Assembly (NCBI RefSeq): GCF_024653915.1
Contig: NZ_JANLGY010000016.1
Coordinates: 62,001-126,000 of the forward strand
Direction of reading: 5' to 3'
Length of the DNA stretch: 64,000 bases
Source: Sulfuricaulis sp.
GTDB lineage: Bacteria; Pseudomonadota; Gammaproteobacteria; Acidiferrobacterales; Sulfurifustaceae
The position numbers and the translations under genes were made by a program. Shown one piece after another: positions 53,440 through 62,092 of this stretch. The number at the start of each line of letters is the position of its first letter. Within the stretch, counting starts at the first letter, position 1. The notes below the pieces were generated by a model that was not told where the DNA came from, searched no databases, and was given only the letters and a program-made list of their open reading frames with translations.

Positions 53440-54843
53440 TCAACCACCAGACGGTATCCTCTTTTTTTGCAGCACACCCCGGGAGACAATGCTATTTTTA
53501 TGAACAGCCTGCGAACTCACCGGTTCTTTGCGACTCATGGCCAGATGCGAAAACGCCAGGAATGCGCCAACGAGCATGAACAGGTATTGCTGGTAATCAG
53601 TGAGGTTCTCCCTGAACATTTCCATGCGCGCCTCCGAAACGGCGAACAAGACCAGGATTGCCAGACCCAGCCGCGGCATTCCACGCAACAGCGGATCCTC
53701 CGCCCTGTTTGAACGACTTCGCCAATACTGGCGCGCCAATTCCGAGAAAAACCAGATATAGGCCAGCAGCCCCACGAAACCTACCGTATAGATCAGAAAG
53801 AGATAGGCATTATGTGGATAGGGCAATGGCTTGTAACCAGGAACATATCGTGTTTCTTCATTCATCAAACGCATTCTCGGGCCATGTCCGATAACCGGTT
53901 TCTCCACAATCCGATCCCAGAGATCGTACCAACCGACCCGCGTGTCCGGGACATACCCCTTAAACTCCGTGCCCTCAAGGCGCTCGAACAGAACGTTGTA
54001 TTGCGTGTATTGCACTATGACGAAGGCCGAGACCGCGAATACCAGCGACGCGGACACCGCCACGGCCACGAATTTGAGCACGCCAAGTTCCTTCCTGAAC
54101 AGTACCAGGAAAGCCAGCAAACCGACCGCCAGTGACACAACCCCGCCACGGTTACCCGTGGCGATCATGAATCCCAGGTTCCCGGCCAGAAGCCCCCACC
54201 AGAACAGCCGAGATAAGGCAGTCATCTTCCGCATCAACGCATAGGCACAGAGCAGGCTCTGAATGCCCAGATACTCCGCGGTCATGGCTGTCGCGCCGAA
54301 TGGTCCGCTCAGGCGCCCTTCCGCCGCCCGACTGGATTTGAGCGTCAGTTCCTCGATGCCGAACAGTTGCTCCCGGCCGATCCCGACCGTCATCTCCAAG
54401 CCGCAGTAGATCAGCACCAGCACATTCAATACGGCCAATAGGGTCCAGACATCCCGGCAGTCGCCACTGGCCCGGACATAGTTATACACAAGATAAAACA
54501 CTATGAAGTTGGATAAGACGGCCATTATATACAGGCCATGATCCCTGACCGTTCCGGGCAGGATCTGCGAGAACGACATCAGATATGCCAGCAGGATGAA
54601 GGCCACGATGCCCAGCAACGGCAACTGCCTGAATCTGCCCCTGAACAGGAAGGCGGCACCGACCATGTAGGTCAGTACCATGTTGATGGTTCCATAGGCA
54701 CTATTAATCGGCTGGAAAGGGATCAGCAACAGCAGCGCCCACATCACGGCGCGCGCCGGCAGCGCATAGGCCGACGCGAAAACCACGAGGCCGGCGCAGA
54801 GGGCTATGATCAATTGTACGTAGTGGCTTATTTCCCAACCCAT
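53440..54843 (-). CDS. O-antigen ligase/Wzy-type polysaccharide polymerase, 467 aa
   Basis: An approximately 12-helix membrane protein. A large periplasmic loop contains VGWYDLWDRIVEKPVIGHGPRMR and YPHNAYLFLIYTVGF, the conserved GHG and HN(A)YL motifs of the Wzy_C/O-antigen-ligase family. It joins repeat units on the lipid carrier. It heads the minus-strand group with a GT4, FkbM and the flippase. Confidence 0.87.
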   Translation of the reverse strand: MGWEISHYVQLIIALCAGLVVFASAYALPARAVMWALLLLIPFQPINSAYGTINMVLTYMVGAAFLFRGRFRQLPLLGIVAFILLAYLMSFSQILPGTVRDHGLYIMAVLSNFIVFYLVYNYVRASGDCRDVWTLLAVLNVLVLIYCGLEMTVGIGREQLFGIEELTLKSSRAAEGRLSGPFGATAMTAEYLGIQSLLCAYALMRKMTALSRLFWWGLLAGNLGFMIATGNRGGVVSLAVGLLAFLVLFRKELGVLKFVAVAVSASLVFAVSAFVIVQYTQYNVLFERLEGTEFKGYVPDTRVGWYDLWDRIVEKPVIGHGPRMRLMNEETRYVPGYKPLPYPHNAYLFLIYTVGFVGLLAYIWFFSELARQYWRSRSNRAEDPLLRGMPRLGLAILVLFAVSEARMEMFRENLTDYQQYLFMLVGAFLAFSHLAMSRKEPVSSQAVHKNSIVSRGVLQKKRIPSGG

Positions 54844-54860
54844 CTTTCAGTCCGCCAATA

Positions 54861-55188
54861 TCAAGGCGTCACAACCGTCTTGGTAGTGAACCCGGCCAGT
54901 AATTTCTGCAACCCCTGATCGAGCCCCACCCTGGCCGACCAACCCAGCAATTCCTGCGCCCTGTCTACGACGGCGCATAAGTGACCGTCGGGGGCGCTCC
55001 GGCCCGTAATCAGGCGCAAAGGGCATGCCGCAAAGCCGGCACAGCACTCTTAACAGTTCGTTCAGCGTCACGGCACGTCCGGTAGCCACATTGAAAACGC
55101 CCTCTGCCGCTACGCCCAAAGATGTCACCTTGATGTTAGCCACTACCACGTCCAAGATATATAAAAAATTACGGGTTTGCCGCTTCAT
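54861..55188 (-). pseudogene. NAD-dependent sugar epimerase/dehydratase, C-terminal fragment, frameshifted
   Basis: Frame 1 reads RQTRNFLYILDVVVANIKV, then AAEGVFNVATGRAVTLNELLRVL, then FAPDYGPER, the C-terminal third of an extended SDR epimerase. After about 54983 the homology shifts frame (one extra C): APDGHLCAVVDRAQELLGW, then QGLQKLLAGFTTKTVVTP and TGA at 54861. The NAD-binding N-terminal two-thirds is missing; the fragment joins directly to the sat-cysC remnant. Confidence 0.78.
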
Positions 55189-55445
55189 TGCGCGCCCTCG
55201 CTCTCGCCCGATCCGCCATCATCCAGATAGCCTTCGCGCAGCAGGTATAAAAACACTTCCTGGGCCGCCTGCATGGGCGTGAGTTTCGAGGTATCGATGC
55301 GCAGTTCCGGATGTTCGGGAACTTCGTAGGGATCACTGATGCCGGTAAACTCCGGGATGATGCCCTTGCGCGCCTTGGCGTACCAGCCCTTGTGATCGTG
55401 CGCCTCATTCACCAGAAGATTATGGAGAATGCCATGGGAGGTTGT
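55185..55445 (-). pseudogene. Collapsed sat-cysC gene: start of ATP sulfurylase fused to end of APS kinase
   Basis: The frame begins after TAA 55446-55448 and reads [13 protein letters not shown], matching the N-terminus of the intact enzyme (SYGGTLQNLLVDEA). It then continues directly with [18 protein letters not shown], then [19 protein letters not shown], then [17 protein letters not shown], matching its last 65 residues. Roughly 490 codons between are missing, so no catalytic site remains. It is diverged from the intact copy at 56778-58517, so it is an older or separately acquired paralogue. Confidence 0.85.
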
Positions 55446-55459
55446 TTAGATAAGAATCT

Positions 55460-55816
55460 TCACTCGCCGCCGCGCCAATCGAGCAGTGCACGCAGTTTAC
55501 CGAGCGTCTGCAACACGGTGCGATCAGGGGCACGGCCCTTTTTCACCACACGACGCGCACGCCAATCCAGGTTTTTGACTTGATCGGCAAGCACCACGCC
55601 GGCGATGTCTGGGCTGCCCAATACCGGTACTTCGAAAGGATACCCTTTGACCTTGCTCGTGATCGGGCAGCAGACGAACAGCCCCCAAATATCGTTGTAG
55701 GACCGCGGCGAGAGCACCAGCGCCGGACGATGGCCTGCCTGCTCGTGACCCTTGGTCGGGTTGAAATCGATCCACACCACATCCCCACGGTCGGGAACAT
55801 AACGCGGGCGTGACAT
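55460..55816 (-). CDS. mazF: MazF/PemK-family endoribonuclease toxin
   Basis: About 118 residues with the family start YVPDRGDVVWIDFNPTKGHEQAGHRPALVLSP (catalytic Arg in HRPALV), the ITSKVKGYPFEV strand and the C-terminal LADQVKNLDW, then GKLRALL. It cuts mRNA unless bound by MazE. The start ATG at 55816 shares a base with the mazE stop (TGATG), so translation is coupled. The frame is intact. Confidence 0.9.
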   Translation of the reverse strand: MSRPRYVPDRGDVVWIDFNPTKGHEQAGHRPALVLSPRSYNDIWGLFVCCPITSKVKGYPFEVPVLGSPDIAGVVLADQVKNLDWRARRVVKKGRAPDRTVLQTLGKLRALLDWRGGE

Positions 55817-56070
55817 CACCACACCTCATGTCCGACGGGCGGCCCGAAATCAACCTCGGCATGACGCACACGTCGCTTGGCGCCCTTCAAGAGAACATCG
55901 AGATGGTAACGCGGGATCGCGCCACTCTCCTTCGCCGGCACCAGGATGATCTGCCCTTTGCGGACCTCAATAGTCAATGCTGCATTGGGTTTAAGTCCGA
56001 CCTCCTCGACAATGCCGCGGGGGATACGCACGGCCAAGCTGTTACCCCATTTCTGCGCTTTCGTTTTCAT
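55816..56070 (-). CDS. mazE: MazE-type AbrB-fold antitoxin
   Basis: 84 residues beginning MKTKAQKWGNSLAVRIPRGIVEEVGLKPNAALTIEVRKGQI. This is the swapped-hairpin AbrB DNA-binding fold, with an acidic C-terminal tail that binds MazF. GAGGA precedes the ATG. The palindrome TAGTATATACTA upstream is a likely self-regulation site. Confidence 0.9.
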   Translation of the reverse strand: MKTKAQKWGNSLAVRIPRGIVEEVGLKPNAALTIEVRKGQIILVPAKESGAIPRYHLDVLLKGAKRRVRHAEVDFGPPVGHEVW

Positions 56071-56086
56071 CGGAGATCCTCAAGTA

Positions 56087-56117
56087 TCTACATAGTATAT
56101 ACTAGCACTCGGTCATT
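56087..56117 (-). promoter_or_regulatory. mazEF promoter and operator
   Basis: On the minus strand TTTTGA-N17-TATACT forms a plausible sigma-70 promoter. A perfect 12-bp palindrome TAGTATATACTA (56093-56104) covers the -10 box, as expected for MazE/MazEF autorepression. The start codon follows about 22 bases later. Confidence 0.6.
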
Positions 56118-56152
56118 CAAAACATCATCCGACCGACCCGACACCTGCTCGC

Positions 56153-56332
56153 CTACGCGTCCTTCTCGATCCACTCCAAATGGGTGAGCGCGTCCAGATT
56201 GCGCAAGGTGGCGTCATAGTTCAAACCGCGGGATTCAAATCCTGTTTGATCAAACCCTTCGCTATAAGCCAGGGCTTTTTCAACAAAGCCAATCATGTAG
56301 TCCAGATAGAACCGCCACTCACGCTCAGACAC
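56153..56332 (-). pseudogene. HepT (HEPN/DUF86) toxin remnant, C-terminally truncated
   Basis: GTG 56332 starts VSEREWRFYLDYMIGFVEKALAY, then ESRGLNYDATLRNLDALTH, the N-terminal half of HepT-like HEPN proteins. The frame then ends with LEWIEKDA and TAG at 56153. The conserved RNase motif (Rx4-6H) in the second half is absent, so the toxin is dead. It overlaps the end of the nucleotidyltransferase gene. Confidence 0.75.
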
Positions 56333-56615
56333 TCACCGCCTCCCGTTCTATATAAGGTCGCAGCTCCGGCCGCATGGCCTTTTCGGTTACCAGATCAACC
56401 CGGCAGCCCAACGCGTCTTCCAGATGGAATTGCACACCAAAATACCTTTACGATGTCGCCGGTCCATCGAATGACACCACGATATCCACGTCGCTGTCTG
56501 GTCGTGCTTCATCGCGCGCAGTGGATCCGAACAGCGCCAGCCGGACTACGCCATAGCGCCGAGTGAGCTCCGGCTTGGCGCGGGTAAGCACCTGCAATAC
56601 ATTGGCGCGATTCAT
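56325..56615 (-). pseudogene. MntA-type minimal nucleotidyltransferase antitoxin with in-frame stop
   Basis: Begins MNRANVLQVLTRAKPELTRRYG with the active motif LFGSTARDEARPDSDVDIVV. A TAA at 56448-56450 interrupts the frame after FDGPATS. The same frame continues RYFGVQFHLEDALGCRVDLVTEKAMRPELRPYIEREAVSV. The TAA sits where homologues have a lysine (AAA), so one substitution explains it. Paired with the truncated HepT downstream. Confidence 0.8.
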
Positions 56616-56777
56616 GGACTACCTCTATCTCGATTCACGGTTTATCGGTTTGCTGAAAGCGGGAGGTTTCATGGCCAGCTTTACGGAAAAATCCCTGTTT
56701 CCTGGGTAGGTTTGCAGTCCAGGGTTTGCAACACTATGGCCGCTTTGGTCTGGGCTGGGCTGGGCCGCGCTCCAACT

Positions 56778-58517
56778 TCACTGCCGGTAATCACCGTCGG
56801 CATCTATGTATCCTTCCCGCAGCAGATACAGAAATACCTCCTGCGCCGCCTCCATGGGGCTCATGGTGGCGGTATCTATCCGCAGTTCCGGATTTTGCGG
56901 GGTTTCGTAGGGGTCGCTGATACCCGTGAATTCCGGTATCAGCCCCTTGCGCGCCTTGGCGTAGAGCCCCTTGCGGTCGCGCGCTTCGCAGACTTCGAGC
57001 GGGGTGGCGACGTGAATTTCAATAAAGGCGCCATGCTGTTCGATCAGTTCGCGCACCGCGCGGCGGGTGCTGTGGTAGGGCGCGATCGGGGCGCAGATGG
57101 CGATACCGCCGTTCTTGGTGATCTCACTGGCGACAAAGCCGATACGGCGGATGTTGAGGTCGCGATGCTGTTTGGAAAATCCCAACTCGTTCGAAAGGTT
57201 GTGCCGAACGACATCGCCGTCGAGAAGCGTCACCGGCCTGCCCCCTGCTTCGATAAATTTGGCATAGAGAATTTTCGCCAGCGTGGATTTCCCGGAACCC
57301 GAAAGGCCTGTAAAAAACAAGGTGATGCCCTGTCGGCTGCGGGGCGGACAAACCTTGCGAAGTTCCGCCAGGACATCGGGAAAAGAAAACCATGCCGGGA
57401 TTTCCTGGTCATGCGACAGGTGGCTGTACAGTTCCTTCTCCGTGAACAGGACGGCTTTCTTGCCTTCTTTTTCAATTTTCTCGACGGGAAGAAACTGATC
57501 CTCCCCTGGCACGTATTGCATTTCCCTGACGGGGATCATGCGGATGCCCAATTCGCCCTGATGCCGTGCCAGCAATTCCTGCGCGGCATAGCGCGGATAG
57601 AAGCGCTCGCCGCCCGCGCGCACTTCCGGCGGCGCGGCGTGCTCCGGGCCGATGATGATGTGCGAGCAGCCGTAATTCTGACGGACGATGGCGTTGAGGA
57701 TCGCCTCGCGCGGTCCGGCCATGCGCACCGCCATGGGCAGCAGCGAAAGCATGGCCAAGTTGTGGGGATAATAACGCCGGATGGCCTGATAGCAGTGCAC
57801 CCGCGCGTAGTAATGCAGATCGCCGGGTTTGGTCATGCCCACCGCGGGATGCAGCAGGATATTCGCCTGCGCCTCTTTGGCCGCGCGCAATGTGATGTCC
57901 CGATGGAGGCGGTGCATGGGTTTGCTGGTATTGAACGCCACCACACGGCGCCACCCGTGTTTTTCGAACAGGTGGCGCAGCTCCTCGGGGGTGTCGCGCA
58001 ACGTCTCGAAGTCATGGTGCATCGGCAGTTGAATGCCTTCGACATCGCCACCCACATAGTTTTCGTGGGCCTGCTCGAATAAAAAGCGCACGCCGGGATG
58101 GTTCAGGGAATCGGTGCCATAGACAAGCTGCGCCTCGCGCTTTTTGTCTGGCTTCCACTTGTCCGCGACGCGCAGCACCGCGAGCATGAACCCCTCGGAA
58201 TCATTCAGCCCGAGATAGCTACCGGCATCGAGTTTGTCCGCGATGGCGTCGGGAACATCCAGGGTGATCGGCATGGGCCACAATAAACCGCCGGGCAATC
58301 GCATGTTCTCTAAAACGCTTTCATACGTCTCCCGGGCCATGAATCCGCGCAGCGGCGAGAAGGCACCGTTCATGAGCAGTTCCAGGTCACAGAGCTGGCG
58401 CTGCGACAGGGTGATCGCCGGGAACCCTTGCGAGTCTTTCTTGAGCTGTGTGGCACGCGCTTCGTCCACCAGAAGATTCTGCAAAGTGCCGCCATAAGAT
58501 TTTATCAGGTGATCCAT
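56778..58517 (-). CDS. Bifunctional sulfate adenylyltransferase/adenylylsulfate kinase (Sat-CysC), 579 aa
   Basis: Residues 1-385 are an ATP-sulfurylase domain (MNGAFSPLRGFM, HPAVGMTKPGD, AGPREAILNAIVRQNYGC). Residues about 400-579 are APS kinase with P-loop GLSGSGKST (404-412), DGDVVRHNLS and FTGISDPYE. Together they make PAPS for sulfotransferases. The sulfurylase motif usually QTRNP is NTSKP here (196-200), and GRDHAG is GPEHAA, although the HRxH histidines remain. I start at ATG 58517; GTG 58538 would overlap rfbD by eight bases. Downstream of the rhamnose genes and probably in their operon. Confidence 0.88.
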   Translation of the reverse strand: MDHLIKSYGGTLQNLLVDEARATQLKKDSQGFPAITLSQRQLCDLELLMNGAFSPLRGFMARETYESVLENMRLPGGLLWPMPITLDVPDAIADKLDAGSYLGLNDSEGFMLAVLRVADKWKPDKKREAQLVYGTDSLNHPGVRFLFEQAHENYVGGDVEGIQLPMHHDFETLRDTPEELRHLFEKHGWRRVVAFNTSKPMHRLHRDITLRAAKEAQANILLHPAVGMTKPGDLHYYARVHCYQAIRRYYPHNLAMLSLLPMAVRMAGPREAILNAIVRQNYGCSHIIIGPEHAAPPEVRAGGERFYPRYAAQELLARHQGELGIRMIPVREMQYVPGEDQFLPVEKIEKEGKKAVLFTEKELYSHLSHDQEIPAWFSFPDVLAELRKVCPPRSRQGITLFFTGLSGSGKSTLAKILYAKFIEAGGRPVTLLDGDVVRHNLSNELGFSKQHRDLNIRRIGFVASEITKNGGIAICAPIAPYHSTRRAVRELIEQHGAFIEIHVATPLEVCEARDRKGLYAKARKGLIPEFTGISDPYETPQNPELRIDTATMSPMEAAQEVFLYLLREGYIDADGDYRQ

Positions 58518-58530
58518 ATGTATCTTCTTG

Positions 58531-59436
58531 TCAGGCACTTTTTGTCATTTCCTGTAGACACAATGCCAGCGACTTCTCCCATGACGGGATGGCCAAGCCA
58601 AATGTTTGGCCCAGTTTCACATTTGACATCGTTGAGTTCCGAGGACGTACGGCGGGTAATGGATAATCAGTGGCCGGAATCGGGATCAGTCTCGGCATGG
58701 CAAAGGATGCGCCACGGGAAGCCTCTTCAAAGATTTTCCTGGCGAAGCCGTACCACGTAGTCGAACCCTCCGAGACCACATGATACACGCCACTGACATC
58801 TGTAATGGAGGCGGATTGACGGCATAAGGGGGAGAGATGCTGCGCCAGTATTTGTGACGTGGCCTCAGCGAGCATGCGGCCCCAAGTCGGTGCTCCGATC
58901 TGATCATCGACGATTTTTAATTCGCTCCTCTCTCTTGCGAGCTTAAGCATCGTCAAAAGAAAATTCTTCCCACGCGCGGCATAAACCCAGCTTGTCCTTA
59001 ATATAAGGTGCGGCACGCCCACGGCCTGTATGGCCCGCTCACCGGCGAGCTTGGTTCGGCCATAAACATTCAGAGGATTAGGGGTATCTTCTTCGCTGTA
59101 TGGGTCTGTCTTTGTACCGTCAAATACATAATCCGTTGAATAATGCACCATCACGGCATTCAGCCGTTTGGCCTCTTCCGCCATGATGCCCGGCGCCACG
59201 CCATTGACGGCCATGGCCAGATCGGGTTCGGATTCGGCCTTGTCCACGGCGCTATAGGCGGCGGCATTGACAATAAGATCAGGCCCGACTTGCCCGATCA
59301 CCTTTCTGATGGAATCCGGGTCGGCCAGATCCATTTCGTGGTGGCCAACAACAACGACATCGCCCAGCGAGGCGAGCGTGCGTTGCAATTCCCATCCAAC
59401 CTGGCCATTCTTGCCGGTGAGAAGGATTTTTCTCAC
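58531..59436 (-). CDS. rfbD: dTDP-4-dehydrorhamnose reductase
   Basis: 301 residues with the NAD(P)-binding start KILLTGKNGQVGWELQRTL, the catalytic YGRTK motif (NPLNVYGRTKLAGE) and STDYVFDGTKTDPYSEED, diagnostic of RmlD. It performs the last step to dTDP-L-rhamnose. GTG start at 59436 overlaps the rfbC stop by four bases (GTGA). Confidence 0.93.
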   Translation of the reverse strand: MRKILLTGKNGQVGWELQRTLASLGDVVVVGHHEMDLADPDSIRKVIGQVGPDLIVNAAAYSAVDKAESEPDLAMAVNGVAPGIMAEEAKRLNAVMVHYSTDYVFDGTKTDPYSEEDTPNPLNVYGRTKLAGERAIQAVGVPHLILRTSWVYAARGKNFLLTMLKLARERSELKIVDDQIGAPTWGRMLAEATSQILAQHLSPLCRQSASITDVSGVYHVVSEGSTTWYGFARKIFEEASRGASFAMPRLIPIPATDYPLPAVRPRNSTMSNVKLGQTFGLAIPSWEKSLALCLQEMTKSA

Positions 59437-59975
59437 TCAAATATCTCCGCCTCATTGAACGCCATACCGGCCTTGTCCTTGGCGGACAATTGCAGTTCCG
59501 CTCCGGTTGGCCATGCAATCGCCAGATCGCGATCATTCCACACAATGGTGCGCTCGGATTGCGGCGCCCAGTAATCGGTGGTCTTGTACAGAACCTCGGC
59601 AAACTCGGACAATACGAGAAAGCCGTGCGCAAACCCTGGCGGAATCCACGCCATACGCCTGTTCTCCGCCGACAGATTCATACCCACCCATTGGCCGAAG
59701 GTCGGCGAGTTCCGGCGGACATCCACGGCGACGTCGAATATCTCACCTGCGACCGCCCGCACCAGCTTGCCCTGAGGTTGCGTGATTTGATAATGCAGGC
59801 CGCGCAACACGTTCCTCGCCGATCGCGAGTGATTGTCCTGCACGAAATCTCCCGTTATGCCCGCCGCCTGCATGGTTTTTTTATTGTAGCTTTCATAGAA
59901 AAAACCCCGCGCGTCCGAAAAGACCTTCGGCTCCACGATCAGCACGTCAGGGATAGCGGTCTGGATGATGTTCAT
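59433..59975 (-). CDS. rfbC: dTDP-4-dehydrorhamnose 3,5-epimerase
   Basis: 180 residues of the RmlC cupin: EPKVFSDARGFFYESYN, then QDNHSRSARNVLRGLHYQ (catalytic His), then WIPPGFAHGFLVLSEFAEVLYKTTDYW. It is separated from rfbA by a repeat element. The sequence before its ATG (CAGTGCTCTGCTA) has no Shine-Dalgarno, unlike the coupled joins elsewhere in this operon. Confidence 0.93.
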   Translation of the reverse strand: MNIIQTAIPDVLIVEPKVFSDARGFFYESYNKKTMQAAGITGDFVQDNHSRSARNVLRGLHYQITQPQGKLVRAVAGEIFDVAVDVRRNSPTFGQWVGMNLSAENRRMAWIPPGFAHGFLVLSEFAEVLYKTTDYWAPQSERTIVWNDRDLAIAWPTGAELQLSAKDKAGMAFNEAEIFE

Positions 59976-59977
59976 TA

Positions 59978-60122
59978 GCAGAGCACTGAAAAAAGCTTCG
60001 TCACCCCGGCGAAAGCCGGGGTCCAGAATATTAGAACCAATGAAATCAGTAATAAGCTGGATTCCGGCTTCCGCCGGAATGACGGGTTCGAATGTATGAG
60101 TGAGCTATTCATCAACATGTTA
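59978..60122. mobile_element. Degenerate MITE-like repeat inside the rhamnose operon
   Basis: It shares interior sequence with 4795-4974: CGTCACCCC...GGGGTCCAG, then ATATTAGAACCAA, AAATCAGTAATA and GCTGGATTCCGGCTT...GGAATGACGG. The terminal repeats are decayed (TTAGCAGAGCACTGAAAAAA and CTAACATGTTGATGAATAG). Its right end overlaps the rfbA stop codon and its left end abuts the rfbC start. Confidence 0.65.
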
Positions 60123-60995
60123 GAACACCTGCTCTTGCAACACCCCGAGCAGATATCGGCCATAACCGTTCTTGCTCATGCGGCCGGCGAGTTTTTCAAG
60201 CTGCCCGGCCGCGATATAGCCCATGCGATAGGCGATTTCTTCCGGACAGGCGATCTTGAGCCCCTGCCGCTTCTCAATGGTTTCGATGAAGAGCGATGCT
60301 TCCAGGAGAGATTCATGGGTGCCTGTATCGAGCCAGGCTATACCGCGCCCCATCACCATGACATCGAGCTGTCCACGCTCAAGATAGCGTATGTTGACGT
60401 CGGTGATCTCCAGCTCTCCACGGCCCGAAGGTTTAAGAGACCTGGCGATCTGCACGACCTGATTGTCGTAAAAATACAGTCCGGTAACGGCATAACGGGA
60501 TTTGGGCGTTCTGGGCTTTTCTTCTATTGATAATGCCTTTTTTTTGGAGTCAAACTCCACCACGCCATAACGCTCCGGATCCTGAACCGGGTACGCAAAG
60601 ACAGTGGCGCCTGTCTGCTTCTTCGCTGCTTTTTGCAGGTCGGTGGTCAATTCGTGCCCGTAAAAAATATTGTCACCCAGCACTAAAGCGCACGCGTCGT
60701 TACCGATAAATTGCTCGCCAATAATGAACGCCTGCGCGATGCCTTCGGGCTTGGATTGCACCGCGTAGGAAATATTCAATCCCCATTCCGCACCATCCTT
60801 AAGCAATTGCTCAAATCGGGGAATGTCCTGTGGGGTGGAGATAACCAGAAAATCCCTGATTCCCGTCAGCATCAGCGTGGACAGGGGATAATAGATCATG
60901 GGTTTGTCGTAAACCGGCAGCAACTGCTTGGAAACGACCTGCGTTACCGGATGCAGCCGGGTGCCCGACCCTCCTGCCAGAATAATGCCCTTCAT
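60120..60995 (-). CDS. rfbA: Glucose-1-phosphate thymidylyltransferase
   Basis: 291 residues of Rml[44 protein letters not shown], then [13 protein letters not shown] and [14 protein letters not shown]. It makes dTDP-glucose from dTTP and glucose 1-phosphate. The ATG overlaps the rfbB stop by four bases (ATGA). The C-terminus runs to the edge of the repeat element. Confidence 0.95.
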   Translation of the reverse strand: MKGIILAGGSGTRLHPVTQVVSKQLLPVYDKPMIYYPLSTLMLTGIRDFLVISTPQDIPRFEQLLKDGAEWGLNISYAVQSKPEGIAQAFIIGEQFIGNDACALVLGDNIFYGHELTTDLQKAAKKQTGATVFAYPVQDPERYGVVEFDSKKKALSIEEKPRTPKSRYAVTGLYFYDNQVVQIARSLKPSGRGELEITDVNIRYLERGQLDVMVMGRGIAWLDTGTHESLLEASLFIETIEKRQGLKIACPEEIAYRMGYIAAGQLEKLAGRMSKNGYGRYLLGVLQEQVF

Positions 60996-62092
60996 GCCGT
61001 CCCCCGGTTAGTGTAATTGGTGTCGAGCCATTTCTGGTATTCACCGCTGGCGATGCTTTTTACCCAATCCATGTTGTCGAGATACCATTGCACGGTTTTT
61101 CGTATTCCGGTTTCGAAGCTTTCCGCCGGTTTCCACCCGAGCTCACGCTCGATCTTGCGTGCATCGATGGCATAGCGCCGGTCATGCCCTGGCCTGTCTT
61201 TTATGAACGTGATGAGCGAGGCGTAATTTTCCGTGGAGGAAAGCGGCCGCAGTTCATCGAGCAGGGCACAAATCGTGCGCACGACATCGATGTTCTTCCG
61301 CTCATTGCCCCCACCGATATTGTAAACCTCTCCCGGACGCCCTTTTGCCAACACAGCGCGCAATGCCTCGCAGTGATCGCCCACGTACAGCCAGTCGCGC
61401 ACATTGAGACCATCCCCGTATACCGGCAGGGGTTTCCGGTTCAGCGCATTCAGGATCACCAGCGGGATCAGCTTCTCCGGAAACTGATAAGGACCATAGT
61501 TGTTCGAGCAGTTGGAGGTCAGCGTGGGGAGTCCATAGGTATGATGAAAAGCGCGGACCAGATGATCCGAGGCGGCCTTGGAAGCAGAATACGGGCTATT
61601 CGGCGCGTAAGGAGTGGATTCCGTAAAGGGAGCATCCTCGGGACCCAGTGAACCGTATACCTCATCAGTGGATATATGCAGAAATCGGAAGGCAGTTTTT
61701 TCATTCCCACCAAGTTTTTCCCAATAGGCCCGGGATTCCTGGAGCAGATGAAAGGAGCCGTTCACATTGGTCTGAATGAAATCCTCCGGCCCGTGGATGG
61801 AACGGTCAACATGGCTTTCCGCCGCGAAATTCACAATGGCGCGCGGTCGATGTTTGTTTAAAATATCCCGCACCAGCGCCAGATCGTTGATATCCCCTTT
61901 CACAAATATATGTCGCGGATCGTTTTTCAGGCCGGCCAAGTTCCCGATATTCCCGGCATAGGTCAGTTTGTCCAGATTGACCACTGGCGAGTCTTCCTGA
62001 CTGATCCAGTTCAAGACGAAATTTGCACCAATGAATCCGGCGCCGCCGGTTACAAGGATCGGCCTCTCGTTCATTTTTCTGTCATGTGCCAT
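60992..62092 (-). CDS. rfbB: dTDP-glucose 4,6-dehydratase
   Basis: 366 residues of RmlB, with [15 protein letters not shown] near the start, [12 protein letters not shown], and the catalytic [22 protein letters not shown]. It makes dTDP-4-keto-6-deoxyglucose, the precursor of dTDP-L-rhamnose. The start is ATG 62092, directly after the stop of the previous gene; ATG 62074 is an alternative. First of the rfbB-A-C-D run. Confidence 0.95.
   Translation of the reverse strand: MAHDRKMNERPILVTGGAGFIGANFVLNWISQEDSPVVNLDKLTYAGNIGNLAGLKNDPRHIFVKGDINDLALVRDILNKHRPRAIVNFAAESHVDRSIHGPEDFIQTNVNGSFHLLQESRAYWEKLGGNEKTAFRFLHISTDEVYGSLGPEDAPFTESTPYAPNSPYSASKAASDHLVRAFHHTYGLPTLTSNCSNNYGPYQFPEKLIPLVILNALNRKPLPVYGDGLNVRDWLYVGDHCEALRAVLAKGRPGEVYNIGGGNERKNIDVVRTICALLDELRPLSSTENYASLITFIKDRPGHDRRYAIDARKIERELGWKPAESFETGIRKTVQWYLDNMDWVKSIASGEYQKWLDTNYTNRGTA

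Noticed and set aside
56712-58082. Long plus-strand open frame opposite Sat-CysC
   Set aside because: The opposite strand encodes an unmistakable ATP sulfurylase/APS kinase; the antisense product has no recognisable motif.
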